Below, one piece after another: positions 25,621 through 38,902 of a stretch of 64,000 bases of DNA. The position numbers were made by a program, and so were the translations under genes. The notes beneath the pieces are model-generated. The model was given only the letters and a program-made list of their open reading frames with translations. It was not told the DNA's origin and did no database searches. Position 1 is the stretch's first letter. Every line of letters begins with the position of its first letter. Where the stretch lies: positions 16,273,001-16,337,000 of the forward strand of contig NC_092198.1 in assembly GCF_043641665.1 (NCBI RefSeq). Reading direction: 5' to 3'. The stretch is from Enoplosus armatus. Lineage: Eukaryota; Chordata; Actinopteri; Centrarchiformes; Enoplosidae.

Positions 25621-26826
25621 CATCCCTAGAACATATAGCTGCTGGCATGTCTAAGAGTATAAAAAAGTGTGCTATAAAAAGAAAGGGGAAAAAAATTTAA
25701 GTTTATGACAATGAGTTTAAAGAAAACAGAAATATCATGCCCTTACATGAAGCAATTATAAAACAAGAGAGACTGAAACAAATTAAAACGATAACCTAAA
25801 GACATCAACAACATGAGCAGCCTGAGTTAAATAACAACAAGCTTGCAACAAGGAGAAACATAATAATATGCATACAGTTAATAGGAGTAAGGCAAATAGA
25901 AGACACATATTAACTTTGCAGAGCTAAATCTATTAGAAATACCTCTCAGGCCCTGACTGTGTGCCATTTTATGAGTCTGCCGATTTAGACGTACTGTATT
26001 ATTTGGCAAAACATTAGCACACATTTCTGAGAAATGCTGGACCTGTGTTAGCAGAATATATAATCAATAATAGCTGCTGTTTGCTGCAGATATTACACAC
26101 CACAGGCCCATTAGCCAAATGGCACCGGAATAAATACCTTTGGCTCCACAAAGAGTCAGTTGGTCTCAGAGGTCTGGAAATGGCTGGACTGCACAGGATC
26201 CGATTGAGCCTTCCTACTGATTGTAGAAAAACATGTCACCCACATCTGGTTTTAAGGCTAAGCCGCAGCTAAGACCCACACATTGTGTACCTCTAACCAC
26301 TACCCACCTCCACTAGCTCCCCCATACTTTTCTCACCCACTCCATCCTGGCTTATGGAACTCTACACTGCAGGCAAGAGAGGACAGACGGGCTCTGGCTC
26401 CCCAGCCTCAGCATGTCTCTGTCTACTCATATCGACGAAGAGGCTTGCCAGCTTGCTGTGTCACATAGGGGTCTTAGAGGGTGAGGTGCTGCCCTTATAT
26501 CCTCACCTTGCCCACACCCCCAGCCCCATCCCAAAACCCTCCTGCCCCACCCACCTCTGCTTCCTCAGCTAAAATGCCTCGAGGGAATAGAGGAAGGGCA
26601 GAGGAGTCAGACAGTAAGCAAGTGTGTGTGCGGATGATAAGGTGGATGTGAGTGTGTAGGGGGGTGGGTTTGAGCGCCTGTGCATGTGTGAGACATATTC
26701 GCGTGTGTGAGAACTTGTGTACGTGTCTCAGAGCGCTGGCATGTTAACGTGCGAGCGGGAGACATGGTATGTCAGATTTAAGCAAAACTGGAGAGAGATA
26801 GAAGCAGAGGAAGAGACTTAAAAGCA

Positions 26827-26852
26827 CGTCGTCGCCGCCGCCGCCGCCGCCG
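26827..26852 (+). repeat. (CGC/GTC)n trinucleotide repeat
   Basis: GTC units lead into about seven CGC units within a short CpG-rich patch (about 26825-26945). Confidence 0.9.
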
Positions 26853-28644
26853 AAGGTGTGCGGCTGTGTGTGAATGATAGAACGCTTGTGTCGCTCATCG
26901 TCTTTCTGCTCACGGCCGCGGTTAATTATTCACCGGGGTTGTGCTGCAGAGATGAACTGAGGGGCTCTGGGATAAAGGCACTGGAGGAGGAAGATGAAAT
27001 TATAAAATCCTAATGACGGAACTCTGGCTGAATGGTAATTTCTTAAATTGATTTTGAAGAGGTGCCCAGACAGAACTGGCATGGAGAGACATTGAGATGA
27101 GGTGAGGGAGAGGATTCCTCCTTCTCTCTCCTCTCGCTTTCACTCTCTCTCTCTCTCTGGACATGTTCCAGCCCTCTTCACCTCTGGCCTAATCTTCCTT
27201 TTTATCCCGCACTTAAGCTTCATCGCCACACATCTGTCCTTTTGTTTCAATCTCCTCTACTTAACCTCAACTTCTCACCTCCCTCCACCTACATTTTCTG
27301 TTCACATACCTCAACGATATGATTATTTTATTAACTATTATCTCATTTTTATGTCCAGGACCTAAAACTTCAAGTCTCAATTCCTCTTTGAAGGAAAGTT
27401 ACAGAAACAGTTACAGAAAATGAGCATGAACGCATTTCACTTACACTGAAATGGAAGTTAACACCTGATGGCCAATGGATTAAAACCAAGGACAAATCTG
27501 TAGTGATGATATTTCTTTAAAAGTTGCACTGGTATAAATGGCAGCCACAAAATGTTACCAAGTCAGACTAAATGTACGTGTAATGAAAGAGTCTTTTCTA
27601 CACATTTGAAGGAGTGGAGTTTGCTCTTGCGACACGAGTAGCCTTCTATTGAGCTCCTATTTCAACAAAAGCCGCTTTCCTCTTAAAATCCATATAGCTG
27701 GAGCCAGATTCTAACAGCCACAGCGGGATAGTAACATCATTAGCATGTTAGCTGGTCAAAGTGAATGTCTGAAATGCTTGTGTGAACCATGCATACCACT
27801 TTATCTCTTTACAATCCCCTATATGCCATCATCTTATCATTTTATTTTTGAGCATGGCGGTATAGCCTCAAGGGTAGAAAACTGGTCTTGTGACTGAAAA
27901 CCAACAGGAGAAGCGCCTAGAAAAGTGAGGGGAGGGGAAGTTCAATGGATACTATTCTCCTCACACTCAATAGCTACTGTTAAAGTTGCCACTAAGCCAT
28001 CCAACTGCTCCAGTGGATTAGGTCAGTGGATCTGGATGGATAGATCAGAGGAAGCTAAGTTTACTTGAATTACACACATCCCTGCTCTTCTACTTTTACA
28101 CAGTTTTACACCACCTGTATAAGCACAGCGCATGCATTCACACTTCAGCACACAAACGGAGACGTACAGACTTGCACCTCTTTGATCCTCGCCCTCCAAA
28201 ATCTCCCTCTCCTTCTGTCAGTTCCCTTCAGCATGTCTCCCTCTCTTCCCTTGTCTTTCCTGCTTTCTCGTCCTCCGTGGCCACCGCACCATCCTGGCCA
28301 GGCCTGTTACCCTGTTATCCATGCAGCGGGCCACAGAGGAGAGCGAAAGGCGCGGTGATTGACAGAGATAAGGCCTCTAATTAGAAGCAGTGATTGGGGG
28401 CTCTGGAGGGGGCTTAGCTTCCTGGCAGGCAGAGACAGAGGAGACAGAGACGTATCCAGGGCGCCCAACCCCACCACAATTAGACACACATCTGCTATCA
28501 GCGATCAGCTCAGTGTCCCTGGAACGGGGAGACGCACGGCAGCATGTTGCCTGTCAATGTCATTCATTGTCCCTTTTCCTTCCCTTGTACAACCCACAGC
28601 CACCCCACCCGATGGATTGGGGAGATACTGATAGTGCCACGCAG

Positions 28645-28654
28645 ACACAAACAC

Positions 28655-28709
<55 letters not shown>
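28645..28709 (+). repeat. (AC)n microsatellite
   Basis: One of the longest CA repeats here, with about 25 pure AC units at 28660-28709 after an interrupted start. Confidence 0.95.
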
Positions 28710-28712
<3 letters not shown>

Positions 28713-30744
28713 CAAGAGAGCATAATGAATATTCATACAGAGTTTTATGCAGGCATGCAGGAGGACAGAGCGAGGCAGATACACAGTCATGCATATAGTG
28801 CCTATAGTGGGCACATATGTTCAGTCATGGCTGAATACACTAAATGTGATAGGTGTTGTAAATGGTGCATGTGTAAACTCATAGTCATACACACATGCAG
28901 ACATCCCCAGGGGATGTGTTTATGCAAATGGAATAAATGCATGTACAAACAAGAGCAGACACACCCACTCCTACTGTAGATGTACACATTTAACATACCA
29001 TTAGCATGTACAAGCCTGACTCAGTACTCTTACTCGCAGGCTTTGGATTTACAGTGCGAAAGTACAATCAGCCTGCAGAGATTTTACAGCCCAGGCAAAA
29101 TGTCACATCATCTCAGCGGCAAATTTTATGACTCTAATCTGGGCGGCTGACACAGACGCAGCACCCACTAGCATGTTCAAAATGGAATAATAGTACATTA
29201 TGACACACAAGAGCATACATCACGGGAGTTCTTTGCAGCTAGAGTGTGCTGTCGGATAGAGCCAATTTATGAGCCGATATGTCTACAGCCTAATTCCAAA
29301 TATGAGGGAGCCGTCATTTGAATAATCTACACCGAGGGAGCGGAGGGCTAAGGGATATTTAACATGATGAATAAGCCGGAGCAGTACAACTTGTGCTATC
29401 TGCTAAGGTCTTAAATCTAGAGTCCTAGCCAGGGGTAGAGGGCTGAGAGTGCCGATGAAAGGAGTCCATGTTGGTCCAAAGCTTTTAGAAAGAGAGAGGA
29501 GAGAAAAAGGCCAGACAGTTGACCTGAAGGATAAGTTCAGGAGTGAGACACAGGGGGCCGGTTACGCGTAGACTCCAACTAAAGAGATTTCTCAACAGAG
29601 ACATCCGCTGAAAAGGCAAATTAGTGTAGGAACAGGCGTAATCCATGTCTGTGAAACTGGCCACGAGTGTTTTCTCTCCAGGGAGTCAGGTCTTCATTAT
29701 AGCCCTGTTCTTCAATATCACACCCTAGTCTCTGCCGGGAATTTGATTTTAACAAGCTTTGTTGAACATGCCATGCTAGCTGGCTACTCAGCCTCCTCTG
29801 TGCATTACTTTTTCAGTCATTATAAAAAAAAAAGTGTTGCATGTGGTTGTGGTTCAATTCTGATTCAAAGCACTTCTTCTTCCTCCCTTGCTATGTAAAT
29901 ATAAACAGCGTGAGCTTAGCCTTGAATAAATGACCTTGAGCGAAGTGTGCGCCAGTGAATGCTCAGCATAATTGGGAGCAGGAAAAGATTGTTAGCTCTG
30001 CGTGGGGTGAGGAGGGCAGAGTCCTATCCCCTTAGTGCAGGTCAGACAGGCTCTGTGAAAGAACGATGAAATCAGGGCAGCAAAGACGTAGAGGCAGAGT
30101 GGGAAGGAGGGAAGGAGTCTGTGAGCTCGCTCAAGGAGAGAAATGGGAGAATTGGAGCATTTCCCCCTCGTGGATACTCAACATTTATGACCAGACAGAG
30201 AGACAGAAAGAAGAGACAAGAGAAAAGACAGAGTATGTCTATTCATTATGCCTGCGTTTATGTTTGTCAATCACATCGATGTCTGTTACACAGTGCAGCT
30301 TTAGAGATAGGCACCTCTCTTTAGCAGTTTAGGCTAAATCCCTCCTCTACTGCTAGCTCTCCAACTCCTGACACATGAGTCATCTTCGTCGAGGCGAGGG
30401 AGAACGGAGGTACAGTAAATAACAACACCAACACAGATCCAGGCCGACCATCTGGGAACATACAGCTAGCTTGCAATTAAAGCCATCAAACTTTTTTTTA
30501 TGCCTGCTTGAATTATCATAGAGAGCCAAAAGTGCACCGCTTTTTAAAGCTAGCCTCAGGGCTATTTGCCTCGGCTAGACAGCGTAACGTTATTTATGGT
30601 CTTTTTGAAAAAGTGAAACACCACACTGGGGTTATTTGTCCACAAGGTAAAAGTTTCCAAACCTAATGCCAGACAAGCACGCCGTTATTGAACGACTCTG
30701 CAGATTCCTGGATTGCGTTCAATGACAACATTTTTTAAATTTCC

Positions 30745-30960
30745 GCTCTACAATATCTGCACATGGCAACTATAGTAAGTTTGTGGTTATGACAAATAAA
30801 GTATGATTAAGGTATTGTTGGGGTTTGGCAACTAAAACTACTGCTATGCGACTATTCACCAGCCCACACTCCACACCTTTACTTTCCGCCTCGCTACATT
30901 AAGGGCACTGAACTTTGGCATTAGACGTAAATCATGAGGTACAGAATCGTCCAACATGGA
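30745..30960 (+). repeat. Dispersed repeat family E, copy 2
   Basis: ctctacaatatctgcacatg, ...tttccgcctcgctacattaa... and gggcactgaactttggcatt match copy 1 in the same order. Confidence 0.5.
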
Positions 30961-32177
30961 TGTAATTTCTAGGGATTCTGGGCTGGTGTATCTGCTACTG
31001 TAATAACCAAGATTTTTTTGATATAGATATTTTATTTGTATTTACTGGAAAAACAAAATCTTTTGTTGTCTTTTCTTTCTCATTAATTTAGCCTCTCTGT
31101 GTGTCTTCCTGTCGGCGGTGACCTTATTAACTCCATGACATAGTGACACATTTGCACGGTATCACACATGCACAGCAGAAAGCCAGTTTAATAGAAGTTT
31201 CAGCACTTGCAGAATTAGAATCTAAAAGTATCTTCCTGCTGCATGCAAACTGAATATAGCAGCTCTGTGACTGTCTCATTATTATAATTGGGGAGCTCTC
31301 GAATGTTCTACTGTTAGCAGGCTACTTTTGGGCTGTCTTTTTCTGGCTCCTACTCCTCTTCTCTTGTCAAGCTGCATTTTATATTTCCAACTTTTGGTGT
31401 TGTGATAATTTAAAGCGCTGTTTGTGATGTGCCGAGGCGCTGGAGTCTCATAGAATCTGTGACTGCGAGGCAGAGTGAAGGCTGAGTATTTATGAATGGC
31501 CTTTAACAGCAGGGGAGAGATGAACTGTTGGATTTTCCCTGCCCTCGTTTCTTCGCCTGCTCTCTCTGCCTATCAGCCCCCACCCCGAGTCAGTGTGCGG
31601 CATCCCATTGTACGTGACATTCAGCCTCAGTGTGAAAATCAGCAGATGGGTAATTTTGTTTGTATGGTTAGTGTGGGTGTGTGTTGCTGTCTGTGTGTGA
31701 AAAAAAGAGTGGGCGAGGGAGAGCTAAGGAGCAGGGAATAATTTATGACCACTGTACCCTATAATTAGCAAAAACTAAATTGCGTGTCAATGTAGGAGGC
31801 AGTTAAATAGGGCTCTGCGTCTGTCAAAGACATTACAAACCTCAAAAAGAAATACAGTAGCGGGCGACAGTGTATTTCCACTGACTCCCTCTCTGAGCTG
31901 AAGAAAAAAAAAAAGGATTGCTAAAATAGGAGCCCATGGCCTGAATGATTTCAGACCCAGTTTGGCGAGACCAAACCGCCAATAACTTGCTGATGAATTG
32001 CTAATTCTCAATTACTTTTTGGCTTTTAATCTGTTAATAAAGGCGACGGCGCAGCCCAAAGGCAGAATCACATTTGGAAACACAGAGCACCTTCTGAAGA
32101 AGGGACAGCAAATTGCTGTTTTTTAATTCTTCCTCTACACACTCTGTTGCCTATGAAGGTGCAGGCTAGCCTGAGGT

Positions 32178-32201
32178 TTGTGTGTGTGTGTGTGTGTGTG
32201 T
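32178..32201 (+). repeat. (TG)n microsatellite
   Basis: About 12 TG units. Confidence 0.9.
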
Positions 32202-32769
32202 CTGGTATACATCAGCATAGCACTTCCACAGATGGAGGCTGTTCTCGTTTGAAAAGGCCAACAGCTGATTGATCAGATTGACTTTTTAGCTCACAACAAC
32301 CCCCCAAGCTCCATCTGAGGCCTTGAATGAGGATGGGACAGTATTTTTTTTCACTGTTTAAATCAATTCATGATGCAGTGTTCACAGTACGACTCAAACA
32401 CCATTAGCTATTACAAACATTGAAGAATAATCTAACCATGCTGTTCTTTTTACAGTGCAATAAACAATTTTCTCGTGAAAGGTAGGCCTCCTTATGCAAG
32501 ATCAGAATGTAGAATAAATATGGTCTTTGTATACAGTCAAGGAATCGCATTAAAGTATAACTCATTATTAAAAAAATTCACAGGAAACACAAAGTAGTTT
32601 GAGCATCCTCGATTTAAACCTCATCACACCTTCTTTCCGTCCCAGGCTGTGTCTGCATGTTGGATTTGAAGTTTCAAAGTAAGACTCTGACGAGGGGTGT
32701 TACAGACAATAAGAATTTTGATCAATGAACACAGTTAAACAAATCAACAAGATTATTATCAATAGCCAC

Positions 32770-33003
32770 GATGTTACTCCTGAGAGACGACTACAGCACC
32801 CCTCATCAAGCTAATGACCCAGAGGCCGAGGTGGACACCTATATGAGAGACAATCCCCCCTCAGAATACTCTTGACGTTCCCCGGACATCAGTACCATCG
32901 GAGCAGGTATTCCCCGCCGCCGGTCTCACGGTCAGCAGACTGTGCACCAGACTAGCCCCACAGCATGTGGACACGTTGATATTTCTGATTAAAGACCGGT
33001 AGA
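32770..33003 (+). pseudogene. Decayed hAT-superfamily transposase fragment
   Basis: One frame (from about 32907) reads VFPAAGLTVSRLCTRLAPQH and continues VDTLIFLIK before a stop. This matches the C-terminal dimerisation block of hAT/ZBED transposases (consensus-like VFSAAG...R.RL.P.HVD.L.FL). Upstream, in another frame, DPEAEVDTYM resembles the preceding acidic segment. The frames are shifted and parts are missing, so it is dead. The patch is also clearly richer in GC than its surroundings. No terminal repeats were located. Confidence 0.7.
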
Positions 33004-35228
33004 CAAGCTGTCCGCGAGTCAGGACTGAGGTAGGCCTGGGCTGTTTATTTTATTCTAGGACTATCTGAGGTCTGAAAAATGTGTTTCCATTTTTGTGTTT
33101 CTTTTTTTTATTGATCATTAATTAGTCTATTACAAAATCTGGCTCCTGTTTGCTAGGCACTTTATTTTAATAAATTATAAAATATTTTTCTACACAGGAG
33201 GTTACAGACATTCGGCCATTCTAAATATACTTTTTAATCTTGTGGGTTAATAGTCAATGATCGGTTAACGAGTTTGGTGCAGATGAGTTTGTCAGCCGGC
33301 TAGCAGTAAAAATGAAAGCCATAGGAGTCCTGGCAGTCTAACTAGTTGTTGTGTCTTCTCTGAAACTGGAGCTCTGTGCTTTAGCCAACTGACAGTCACG
33401 TAAACTGGGAGGTGGATGCACTCTTTGTTTAGGTCGATGGATAAGTTGGGTAGTTGTCAACTGTAGGTAAGCCACAGGTCGTTTATGATCATTATACCAT
33501 ACACTTTAAGGCGCAATAATCTACACATCAAGAACTGCTGTGTGTTTTTCAGCCCCTCGATGCACATTATCAAATATTTGCATCACAGTATATTGTGACA
33601 TTTAGCCAGATCAATACTTTTGAGCCAGAGAACAGCGCTCATTGAACATCCTCGAGCCTCAAAACAAAAGGTGGCTGGGCCTTTGCCAGGTGGGTCCTTG
33701 TTCCCTTCCTGATTAATAGAGGCTGCTGAATTTAGCGACATATTCCTATAAACTGACGTGTTAACATACATTTTACAAACAGGCTTGTATGAAACCCTAA
33801 ATCCAGTTTCTCTCTGTATTTCACTGTTTTAATTGTTCGCAGTCACATAATTAATTGCTCGGATTTTAATTGCTTATCTTAATGGGTCCTCTGCATTGTT
33901 GATTGTAAATTACTGCGTAGCATTGTTTGAAGAGCATGACATAACAGAAGTTTATTAGTGTGCCCCATCTGCTTGGTGGCCTCTGTAGGGCTGTTTACAT
34001 CAGACAACCTGATGTTCATGTCGTTCTTTGATGCATGGCTTCAAATCTTCCTAATTGATGGGAAGACGCCGGCATTAAGAATAGAGCATGCTAGAATATG
34101 CTGTCATCATTAAGTGGGTGTCAATGGTGCTTGATGTACTTGAAAAAGCCCATTGAGTAGAAAGGTCTTTGTGGCTCACTAGTTCTTGCACACAACAGTA
34201 CAACTTGTTCAATGAATAAGCCATTTTAATTACTCCGTCAAGTGACACCTACCATAATAATCCATTTTAGATGTGACAAGATTACTTTATGATAGTGCGC
34301 ATAATGAAACACCTGACCCCTAATTGTCACTGAATGTCTATTATGGATGAATATCTTGACACAGTGGCATTAAGGCCACCCATCACAGTAACACTGGCTC
34401 CTTAGCTAACATTGTGGACCACTACGGTATCTTGCAGCACTGGTGCCAGGAAATCTAGTATCACAAATTACAAGTTTGCCAAATTCTGCAGTCGCCTTAT
34501 TGCTTTTTGGCTTTTGGATCAGTATGTTGCACATGGGTACAGTGCATAAAGGTATAATCGCATAAGGGCGTTATTATGGATGGCATGTCTAATAAAAGAA
34601 TACATTTTCAGTGCATTCTATTTTAAATTTCACAAGCTCAGTTGGTCTAGTTCTTAATAGTAACTTCAGTATTGTTTCATTACTCTTGCTGATTAGACCT
34701 CAACTCAGGTTGACGTTGGGAGGAGCTGCAGCATGGAGGATATTACTTGATGTCACGTGACTGTGTCTGAAATCAATCCCTCTTTCACTCAGGTGCTGCA
34801 TGACCTATGATCTATAAAACGCCACACACTTGTTTGTTAGCAAAGTCCATGCCATAAACACTGCTTTTTTGTTCCATTGTGGGAGGTGTTGAGTTCACTA
34901 TATGGTCCATACATTTCACACTTTCAAATAAAGTGCAGTGGCACATATAGCATATATAGTGCACTGTATAGTGCATAGGGAGTGATCTGTGACACAGCCC
35001 TGTACATGATGTACAAAAGGTGTAAGATGTTTCTCCCCAACAGCTGCAACAAAACTATCAAGAGATGTCAATCAAGCACAGTTCATATGTGCCCACACAG
35101 TCAGACTCTGTGGGTTCAGTGGAGACACACGTCTGAGGGAGGGTTTACTTGGTGTGGGAGCTGGAGATGGAGGGAGACAGCTAGCGTCTAACCAAAAGAG
35201 AAGGAACATGTCTTCCCATAACTCCAAG

Positions 35229-35266
35229 GTTGTATTATTTACATGTTGTGTATTATTTACATGTTG
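35229..35266 (+). repeat. Short tandem duplication
   Basis: tattatttacatgttgtg occurs twice in a row. Confidence 0.85.
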
Positions 35267-37165
35267 TGTCTTCTTAGCCGTCTTACTGCGAGCCACTGGT
35301 AGACCTAGATTCAGGAAACACCTGGGTTTTGTTCAGATTCGGTGGGTTTGTGAACCACCGTGCGAATAGGACTTTTGTTGTGCACTGTGCAGTCACACTA
35401 GGAAGTGATAAATAATCAGTATTTGATAACATTTTTCAAGTGACTTGGCCCAACACTGCTGCCATTGAATATGTATGTGTGAGAGCTGAACAGCTTCTGC
35501 CTCACAACTGCAGCTATTAACCCAAATTATCCCAACGACATCAATTAGCCATCACAAACTGCACACGGCTGAGCAGATTCACAACATACCGAAAGCCACC
35601 ACAGTCTGTTCACAATGACACAGCCCATAATTGCTAGTAAAACCTTAGTAGACAACACTTATAAGGCCCGAAGGAATTGGCTGGTCTCGTGCAGAGTATG
35701 AACCACATCCAGTTGTAAAATTATCACAGTCGTACAATTATTCTGCTTTTGGTAAAGTTCCAGTGAGTAAATATAAACTGCATGAATCCTTCTTTCAGAG
35801 ATGCACAGCACTTCCAAACTTTAGAGTCATACGCAACCACACCTCGGCGGAAACAGTCGCCAAGAAATCCGACACTCCTCAGCGAGTGGCGCGGCAAACA
35901 ATTGTCTAATCCTGAGTGAAATATTGTTTTCCATTTCATTCAAAGCAGGTGTCACCTTCAGCAAACACCTTGCCTGTGAGACGCATTCAAAGATTTGTCA
36001 ACGTTTTGTCAAATTCACGGTTTCACAGATGTAATGGAAAGCACATGCACAGAATCTGACAAAGATCCTCAAACATCTCCACTTAAAGGTAAATGGTCTT
36101 GTACTTGGGTTTTAAAAACCTCCCATCCTTAAAATGGGGAGCATTTCTCACACCATCAATAGATTTTCTTCCCTTGCTTCACGGAAAATAAGTTTTTAAG
36201 ACTGAACGTAAGATGAAATGACTTGTTGAAAGGGACATTTTTTGCTTCTTTCTGCCTGTTTTTCCACTCTCATCATAAATCCCTGGCTGGTAATATTTAA
36301 ATCTGTTTCCTCTGCAAAGCTATCCATTTTAACTCCCAGCTCATTAGCAGCACTTCAAATCCTCCCTGTATCGCATCTCTTTTGCCTTTTATTCATTCAC
36401 GTGGAACAGCAACCCTTGCTCTCTTGCATCAATCCCTCTTCTCACTCTCCATCCATCTCATCTGCTTTCTCTTTTTCCTTGGTTACTTTTCCTACTGAGG
36501 TGGGTGCATGAAGGTGACTGGTCTTGCCCTTTTACCTGCCAGTGCACATCTGTTTTATGCAAACTAGTGGTAAAAGCAGGGTGAGTGGGAGTTTAATAGA
36601 GATAAAAACAAAGTGAGCTTTAGTGACAGAACTCGGACGATTCTTACTTCTCTGCATTTTCAGCCACTATTTGCTGCATTAATGCAATACAAAAATGATA
36701 AATATTGAATAGGACCTGTGAGGTTTTGATGTCTTTGGGAAGTCATTTCGCCCTCAAGTGGGATGGAAAGTAAACAGAAAGGCAGCGTGACTGGAATGGG
36801 TTATGGCTGCCACCTCCCTTAGGGTGGCCAGATTAGAAATGGCGACAGTGAACACAGGAGGAGGAATTGCAAGGCATGGCAAAAGAGCAAGCTTAGGAGA
36901 GGAGAAGGGGGGAGGAGTGGGATATTGACACAAAGATTAAATGGATCTCCCTGTAAAACCGCTGGATAAGAAACACTTCTGTTCCTGGGTGATCACACAC
37001 CCAAATTATCATTAGAGAAATGAATATGAGAGCTGGTATCGCATGGGCAAATCAATATGCTTGTTAAACTCTTGCATCAGTGCATGGGAGAATTAAAAGC
37101 TAGAGGAGTGCGTAATAGCGTGTTACCATGGCACAGCTTCAGTACCATGCCAGAGATGTCTGTCT

Positions 37166-37166
<1 letters not shown>

Positions 37167-37210
<44 letters not shown>

Positions 37211-37227
37211 TGTGTGGGTGTGTGTGT
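37167..37227 (+). repeat. (GT)n microsatellite with interruptions
   Basis: About 20 pure GT units, then TTTG and GGTG interruptions. Confidence 0.95.
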
Positions 37228-37617
37228 AAAGATGAGGGGTAATGGTAATCACTGCGGCACTTTATGCTCTTTTGTGGCCCTCAATTTAATAAATTAAAGG
37301 GGGCGTCCAACAATTACTTGAGGGGACAATCCAATTATCAGTGCGAGGGGTAGTTACAGTATGTGCTTGAAGACGTGCTTTTTCAACAGAAGGGATTAAA
37401 GGGAAGCTAGACATAATTATTCTGGAATTCCTAATTGTTATTACTTTAGTTTAAGTCACAAAAACCAAAAGCCGGGGACAAAAGCAGCTGGGATTTCTAT
37501 GTGGGCCCATGTTCACTCTCTGCAATCTGGGAATTTTGATAAAAGTGAGAGAAAATGAGGGGTTATTTCCAGGGGGTGAGGTCATGTTTCACTGATCCGA
37601 GCTGACAGTAGCATTAA

Positions 37618-38622
37618 GCCTCGTTTCCAACAAAGACTTTCGGTATAGTACCCTTGAAATCTGTACCTACATCAGGGGTGCACACACTTTTTCAGCATGC
37701 AAGCTACTTATAAAATGACCAAGTCAAAATGATCTACCTACTATAAAAATGCAAAACATATATTTATTTATAAATATATTGAGTATTCTTTATATGTACA
37801 ATATATGTTGGTGTACCTTGCATAACTGCATGAACCCATATTGCACAATATAACTCTGTACTTTTTTTGTCATTACCTTACTGACAATGACTTGCACTGA
37901 ATGGAATCAGCCAGGGATGCGTAGTCCGGACAGTAGCACACTTCCAAATGATCATCAGTCAAGGTGGAACGGTATTTGGACTTAATAAACTCGGTAGCTT
38001 GCTAGAGTTTTGCCGCACTTGGCGCGCTTGTACGCGCATGCGTGGTGACCCATGTGTCAGAAAAGATCAGATGTCAGACTGGCTGCCCTGTATGTCAATC
38101 AAGTGACAAATTTCATAGTGAGGATGGACGATAGGCTGACGTCTATTTTTTTTAATGCCATGCGATCTACCCACACTACCTTTGCGATCGACCGGCAGAT
38201 CGCGATCGACGTATTGGGCACCCCTGACCTACATGAACCTGAACCCTCTGTTTTTGTGTTTCCACCGCAGACAGTACCCTTAAATGTAGGCTGGGTTGTT
38301 ACCGATGGCAATAGCCACGTCAATCGTTTAAGTAGCATGTTGCGTCCGACATTCTCAGAGTGTTCAGAGTCTCCTTTGCAATTGATGGGATATTTAAAAA
38401 TGGCGGCTCTGTGCATTGAGTCCACAACAAGTGATGATTCTGTTGACCAATCAATGGACTGCGGTGTTTCCTTTAAGTCCCAGGTCAGTGTGCTAGGTAC
38501 CTCAACAGAGGGGTAATGGAGTGCTTCTATTGGTACCATCTACAACTTTTGCCAATGGGAACACAAAAATAACCGTTCTAATGTGTAACAAGTTAAACTG
38601 AACTACTTGCTGGAAACGCAGC
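37618..38622. mobile_element. Older inverted-repeat element interrupted by the hAT insertion
   Basis: The left end (37618) reads gcctcgtttccaacaa and the right end, on the minus strand from 38622, reads gctgcgtttccagcaa, so the ends form an imperfect ~16-bp inverted repeat. The left flank is TTAA (37614-37617); the right flank is TTTA, which could be a mutated TTAA duplication. Without the 554-bp hAT element and its 8-bp duplication the host is about 443 bp. A TTAA target would suggest a piggyBac- or Kolobok-like family, but I cannot assign it. The subterminal motif with agtaccctt recurs near 38275. Confidence 0.6.
37673..38226. mobile_element. Non-autonomous hAT-type element with perfect 8-bp target duplication
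   Basis: The element starts CAGGGGTGC and ends GCACCCCTG, a 9-base terminal inverted repeat. It is flanked on both sides by acctacat (37665-37672 and 38227-38234), a perfect 8-bp target-site duplication. CAGGGGTG termini with an 8-bp duplication are typical of the hAT superfamily. At 554 bp with no transposase frame it is non-autonomous. The right end carries GATCG-rich near-palindromes around 38184-38210. The perfect duplication suggests a fairly recent insertion. Confidence 0.85.
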
Positions 38623-38902
38623 TTTAGAGGCTAAAGCACATGTGGGAATTTAAGTGTATTGTGTAGGTCAACTGACATGTCCGAGGCCACAGGTGCAACC
38701 TGCAATAATTCTTAAATTAAGTGGGGTTTCTCTTTATAGGATCAGGTTTACACAGACAGCAGTAGTGGTAGTGCTTCCCCATCTCTCACTGGGTTTATTT
38801 CATTTTGACCTCGCCAACCGACAAAAGGGGTCTTCATAGCCTAGCGAAAGCATAAATCAACTCAAACATCTTGTAGTATTGGCAGAACATCATGTTTTTT
38901 AT

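Noticed and set aside
32770..33003. Candidate host-gene exon in the GC-rich patch
   Set aside because: It reads as a frame-shifted hAT transposase C-terminus instead, so it is listed as a transposon relic.
38052..38539. Overlapping 154- and 146-codon frames on both strands
   Set aside because: They run across the junction of the nested hAT insertion and its host element, and open on both strands. No transposase motif is present.
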